From contig DRKS01000043.1 in assembly GCA_011051655.1 (NCBI GenBank), forward strand, positions 1-38,703: a stretch of 38,703 nucleotides of DNA, read 5' to 3'. The notes below the pieces were generated by a model. That model made no database searches. It was not told the origin of the DNA and was given only the letters and a program-made list of their open reading frames with translations. The DNA comes from Sedimenticola sp. (lineage in GTDB: Bacteria; Pseudomonadota; Gammaproteobacteria; Chromatiales; Chromatiaceae). This document shows, in pieces, positions 36,284 to 38,703 of this stretch (positions are counted from its first letter, which is position 1; every line of letters starts with the position of its first letter). Made by a program: the position numbers and the translations under genes.

Positions 36284-37042
36284 TTACTCCTGTGTTGGAC
36301 CGGCGCCTGCGTGCGCCAGTATGTATTCGTCTAGTAAAGCCTGTTCTTCCGCCGTCAGTTCCCGCTTCTGCAAAAGATCGGGCCGGCGTTCCCAAGTGCG
36401 CCCCAGCGCCTGCTGCAGGCGCCAGCGGCGGATTGCCTCGTGGTTGCCGCTCAACAACACCGAAGGGACCCTGCGTCCGTCGATCACTTCGGGGCGCGTG
36501 TAATGGGGGCAATCCAGCAGGCCATCCATGTAGGAGTCCTGCTCTGCTGAATCCTCATCTCCCAGCACCCCCGGCAAGAGGCGGATCACCGCGTCCATCA
36601 GCACCATGGCGGCCAGTTCACCGCCACTCAAAACATAATCGCCAATGGACCACTCCTCGTCCACATGGCGATGGATAATGCGTTCATCGATCCCTTCGTA
36701 GCGGCCGGCGATCAGGATCAATCCGTCCCGCCCCGCCAGTTCCCGCACTCCCGCCTGGTCCAGACGCCGGCCCTGGGGGCTGAGACAGAGCACCGGTGTT
36801 CCCGGCGCCGCGGCCGCCCTGGCGTCCTCAATGGCGGCCGCCAAGGGCTCCGCCTTCATCACCATGCCGGGGCCGCCGCCATAGGGCCGGTCGTCCACGG
36901 TGCGATGCAGATCCCGGGTATAGTCCCGCGGGTTCCAGAAGCCCAGTTCCACCAGGCCGCGATCCACCGCCCGGCCCGTGACCCCCTGTGCATCCAAGGC
37001 CCGGAACATCTCCGGGAACAGGGTTACCAGATCAAAGCGCAT
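36284..37042 (-). CDS. trmD: tRNA (guanine-N1-)-methyltransferase TrmD
   Basis: 252 residues from the ATG at 37040-37042 ([13 protein letters not shown]), the family start. A TTG four codons upstream is an alternative. It methylates G37 of tRNAs to prevent frameshifting. The trefoil knot shows as [25 protein letters not shown] and [31 protein letters not shown], followed by [24 protein letters not shown]. Standard position between rimM and rplS. Confidence 0.97.
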   Translation of the reverse strand: MRFDLVTLFPEMFRALDAQGVTGRAVDRGLVELGFWNPRDYTRDLHRTVDDRPYGGGPGMVMKAEPLAAAIEDARAAAAPGTPVLCLSPQGRRLDQAGVRELAGRDGLILIAGRYEGIDERIIHRHVDEEWSIGDYVLSGGELAAMVLMDAVIRLLPGVLGDEDSAEQDSYMDGLLDCPHYTRPEVIDGRRVPSVLLSGNHEAIRRWRLQQALGRTWERRPDLLQKRELTAEEQALLDEYILAHAGAGPTQE

Positions 37043-37067
37043 CGGGGCCTGCAACCATCTCCCGCAT

Positions 37068-37616
37068 CTAAAATTCCGGGTCCCAGTCCACGACCATCAG
37101 GCCCGCCTCCAGGTCCACGCTGCGGATCACGTCCCGCCAGAGAAAGGGGATCAGTCGCTCCCGCTCTCCCTTGACCACCAGCACGTCATTGGCGCCCGTC
37201 TCGAACAGGTGATCCACGACACCGAGGTCCAGGCCCCCGGTGGTCCGGACCCGCAGCCCTTCCAGATCGGTCCAGTAAAACTCCCCTGGCTGCAACGCAG
37301 GCAATTGTTCGCGCCGGATGGCGATATCCGCCTGCATCAGCGCCGCCGCATCATCCCTGTCCTCGCAGCCCTCCAACCGGGCCACCACGCCCTTGCCATG
37401 GGCACGCCCGGCCTGGAGGTCATGCCGCTCCCAGCCACCTGCGCGATGCAGATACCAGGGCGAATAATTCAATATATTGGTGCGGGGCGAGGTGTGCGAA
37501 AACACCCGAATCCAGCCCTTTACGCCGTAGACGCCGGACACCCGGCCCAGTACGACCAGCCCGGACTCGCCGGCGCCGGCGGGCGCGGCTGCTTTCGCCT
37601 GCCTCCCCCCCGGCAT
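37068..37616 (-). CDS. rimM: 16S rRNA processing protein RimM
   Basis: 182 residues: N-terminal RimM domain ([22 protein letters not shown]) and C-terminal PRC-barrel ([40 protein letters not shown], then [28 protein letters not shown]). It assists maturation of the 30S head and binds S19. The first 17 residues are an Ala/Gly-rich extension of the usual start. It begins 13 bases after rpsP. Confidence 0.96.
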   Translation of the reverse strand: MPGGRQAKAAAPAGAGESGLVVLGRVSGVYGVKGWIRVFSHTSPRTNILNYSPWYLHRAGGWERHDLQAGRAHGKGVVARLEGCEDRDDAAALMQADIAIRREQLPALQPGEFYWTDLEGLRVRTTGGLDLGVVDHLFETGANDVLVVKGERERLIPFLWRDVIRSVDLEAGLMVVDWDPEF

Positions 37617-37629
37617 GCCCCGCCTGCGG

Positions 37630-37881
37630 TCAGTCGCCGGCCTTGGCCTGCTTCTTCAGCAGCGCGGCGACGCGGTCGGAAGCCTGGGCCCCCTTGGACA
37701 ACCAGTAGTCGACCCGTTCCCGGTCGATACGCAGGCGCTCCTCACCACCCGTCGCAATGGGGTTGAAAAAGCCCACGCGCTCGATATAGCGGCCGTCGCG
37801 GGGATTGCGGCTGTCGGTCACCGCAATGTGATAGAACGGCCGCTTCTTGGCGCCCGCCCGTGAAAGACGAATTGTTACCAT
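37630..37881 (-). CDS. rpsP: 30S ribosomal protein S16
   Basis: 83 residues: [41 protein letters not shown] is diagnostic, with [26 protein letters not shown] at the end. First gene of the operon; AAGGTAGG precedes the ATG, and a good sigma-70 promoter lies about 67 bases upstream. Confidence 0.98.
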   Translation of the reverse strand: MVTIRLSRAGAKKRPFYHIAVTDSRNPRDGRYIERVGFFNPIATGGEERLRIDRERVDYWLSKGAQASDRVAALLKKQAKAGD

Positions 37882-37947
37882 GACCTACCTTTGAATTATC
37901 CTGTCACGCATCCCAGCCATTACCGGCCGGCAGCAAGTAAACCGGGC

Positions 37948-37975
37948 ATTGTACGCGATTTCCGTAAAATGTGAA
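37948..37975 (-). promoter_or_regulatory. Sigma-70 promoter of the rpsP operon
   Basis: On the minus strand TTCACA, 16 bases, TACAAT: one and one mismatches to the -35 and -10 consensus. The expected start lies near 37941, about 60 bases before the rpsP ATG. Confidence 0.7.
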
Positions 37976-38009
37976 GCCCCAGCCCCAGGCCTCAGAAACT
38001 CCCGGTTGA

Positions 38010-38038
38010 TTGCATTTTTCAAAGGCTGTGGCTATAAA
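38010..38038 (+). promoter_or_regulatory. Sigma-70 promoter of the lipoprotein gene
   Basis: TTGCAT, 17 bases, TATAAA. The transcript would begin near 38045 and run into the lipoprotein ATG at 38075. It is divergent from the rpsP promoter. Confidence 0.7.
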
Positions 38039-38074
38039 AATTTCTGGCATAACCAAGAAAAAACGGGGCTTTCC

Positions 38075-38311
38075 ATGAGTCTTTGCTACAGATGCTCTCC
38101 GGCGCCTTTCTGCCTGATGCTCCTGCTGTTGCTCGGGAGCGGCTGCACGGATCAACCCAGGGTCCGGGAAAGCGGCACAAAATATTCGGGTATCCCGCCG
38201 CTGGAACAGGTCGCCGGCGAGGACCGTTCCCCCTCAAGACCCGGTGTCCCGGCTTCCCGGAAAACACCGATGGCGTCCGAGGTTAACCCGCATTTCTCAC
38301 CATATCTATAG
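38075..38311 (+). CDS. Small lipoprotein, 3' end replaced by IS insertion
   Basis: 78 residues: a signal peptide with hydrophobic core LMLLLLLGSGC and lipidation at C24, then a low-complexity Pro/Arg/Ser-rich segment. The lipobox (L at -4, G-S-G) is a slight variant. The frame enters the IS terminal repeat at codon 70, so the last nine residues (VNPHFSPYL) and the stop come from the IS; the native C-terminus is lost or displaced beyond the window. A good promoter precedes it, but the ribosome site (GGGG) is weak. The short length resembles LptM/YifL-type lipoproteins, but identity is not established. Confidence 0.65.
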   Translation: MSLCYRCSPAPFCLMLLLLLGSGCTDQPRVRESGTKYSGIPPLEQVAGEDRSPSRPGVPASRKTPMASEVNPHFSPYL

Positions 38312-38313
38312 AA

Positions 38314-38383
38314 ATAGGCCTCTTTTTGTTGCATAAAGTAGGTGGAAACAAACACTTATCCGCAACAAGAGAAAGAGGCCTAT
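38314..38383 (+). promoter_or_regulatory. Hairpin masking the transposase start
   Basis: ATAGGCCTCTTT (38314-38325) pairs with AAAGAGGCCTAT (38372-38383), and TTGTTGC (38326-38332) pairs with GCAACAA (38362-38368). The right arm includes the purine-rich ribosome site and the first two bases of the ATG. A message reading in from outside would fold and hide the start, a known IS strategy against read-through expression. Confidence 0.7.
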
Positions 38384-38703
38384 GAAAACAGAGTGTACAC
38401 CGAAACAGTTGGCATTTCAGTCCCTGGGGCGACGCGAGGTGATCGGTCGTTTTGACGGTGGGCGTATCACTTCGGACGGTGGCGGACTGCTGCTGCGGGA
38501 GGTGGATCATCGCATCGGTCTGCTGGATCGCCTGGCCGGGTGTTTTACCGATTACCGTAACCCCGAGAGCATCGAGCACAGCGTACGGGAGTTGGTGGCA
38601 CAGCGGGTATATGGTCTGGCGCTGGGCTACGAAGACCTGAACGATCACGATGTATTGTGCCGGGACAGCACCCTGGCCTTGCTGGTGGGCAAGCAGGATC
38701 TGA
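38382..38703 (+). CDS. IS1380-family transposase (N-terminal part)
   Basis: The first 107 codons are open to the window edge: QLAFQSLGRREVIGRFDGG, ITSDGGGLLLREVDHRIGLLD, FTDYRNPESIEHSVRELVAQRVYGLALGYEDLNDHD. This is the classic IS1380/DDE_Tnp_1 N-terminus; the first catalytic Asp region (FDGGRITSDGG) is visible. The C-terminal catalytic residues are beyond the edge. The same element probably forms the left edge of the window. Confidence 0.93.
   Translation, partial: MKTECTPKQLAFQSLGRREVIGRFDGGRITSDGGGLLLREVDHRIGLLDRLAGCFTDYRNPESIEHSVRELVAQRVYGLALGYEDLNDHDVLCRDSTLALLVGKQDL

Larger units (their letters stand above)
38283..38703 (+). mobile_element. IS1380-family insertion sequence, left part (runs off the window)
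   Basis: It begins with the terminal repeat TTAACCCGCATTTCTCACC, whose inverted copy ends the element at 126-145, and contains the start of a transposase gene. Because TTAA is also the outermost shared part, the true ends may be CCCGCATTTCTCACC (15 bases, the usual IS1380 repeat length) with TTAA as a target duplication. The remaining gene and right end are outside the window. Confidence 0.85.

Overview
The window reads as about 38.7 kb of chromosome from a GC-rich, denitrifying, probably sulfur-oxidising gammaproteobacterium (Chromatiales-like). The evidence is the trmJ-cysE-iscRSUA-hscBA-fdx-iscX order, the rpsP-rimM-trmD-rplS operon, a cytochrome-c-type nitric oxide reductase cluster, and a flavoprotein of the sulfide:quinone oxidoreductase superfamily. 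Genus is not resolvable from sequence alone. Both ends lie in copies of an IS1380-type insertion sequence: a 20-bp terminal repeat occurs at 126-145 and, inverted, at 38283-38302. The window therefore looks like an assembly unit cut at a repeated IS.

Layout, left to right. (1) 1-145, IS end. (2) 178-2368, DUF1015 protein and HtpX membrane protease. (3) 2526-7744, a minus-strand module: GldA-like ABC ATPase, ABC-2 permease, GldG-like subunit, DUF4340 protein, and a DUF488 gene broken by a one-base frameshift. (4) 7936-15544, the complete ISC iron-sulfur cluster assembly locus with cysE and trmJ. It is punctuated by an intrinsic terminator between iscA and hscB and a REP pair between hscB and hscA. 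(5) 15692-19252, a cyclic-2,3-diphosphoglycerate-synthetase-like GTPase divergent from an archease-rtcB RNA repair pair, with a 169-bp palindromic MITE-like element between them; a half copy lies at 2449-2514. (6) 19260-20235, SlyD-like FKBP and DUF3775 protein. (7) 20299-26328, plus strand: amino-acid dehydrogenase, three-gene 2-oxoacid:acceptor oxidoreductase, and acyl-CoA ligase, a plausible amino acid/2-oxoacid/acyl-CoA module. (8) MFS transporter divergent from an SQR-like flavoprotein. (9) 28929-35762, norC-norB-norE-(norF-like)-norQ-norD, a DUF6858-like gene and a Crp/Fnr regulator. (10) 35933-37881, ribosomal protein and tRNA methyltransferase operon. (11) A small lipoprotein gene whose 3' end was overwritten by the right-hand IS1380 copy.

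The most distinctive regulatory signal is a pair of nearly identical sites (TTGCG-AATT-RTCAA followed by TGCCG) exactly 500 bp apart. One lies upstream of norC and one upstream of the DUF6858-like gene, beside an Fnr-family regulator that keeps the E-x2-SR DNA-recognition residues. This ties the uncharacterised DUF6858-like protein to nitric oxide metabolism. No CRISPR array, tRNA, rRNA, prophage or recognisable defence system was seen. Most of the window is well-known housekeeping and respiratory content; I did not find a clearly new multi-gene system.
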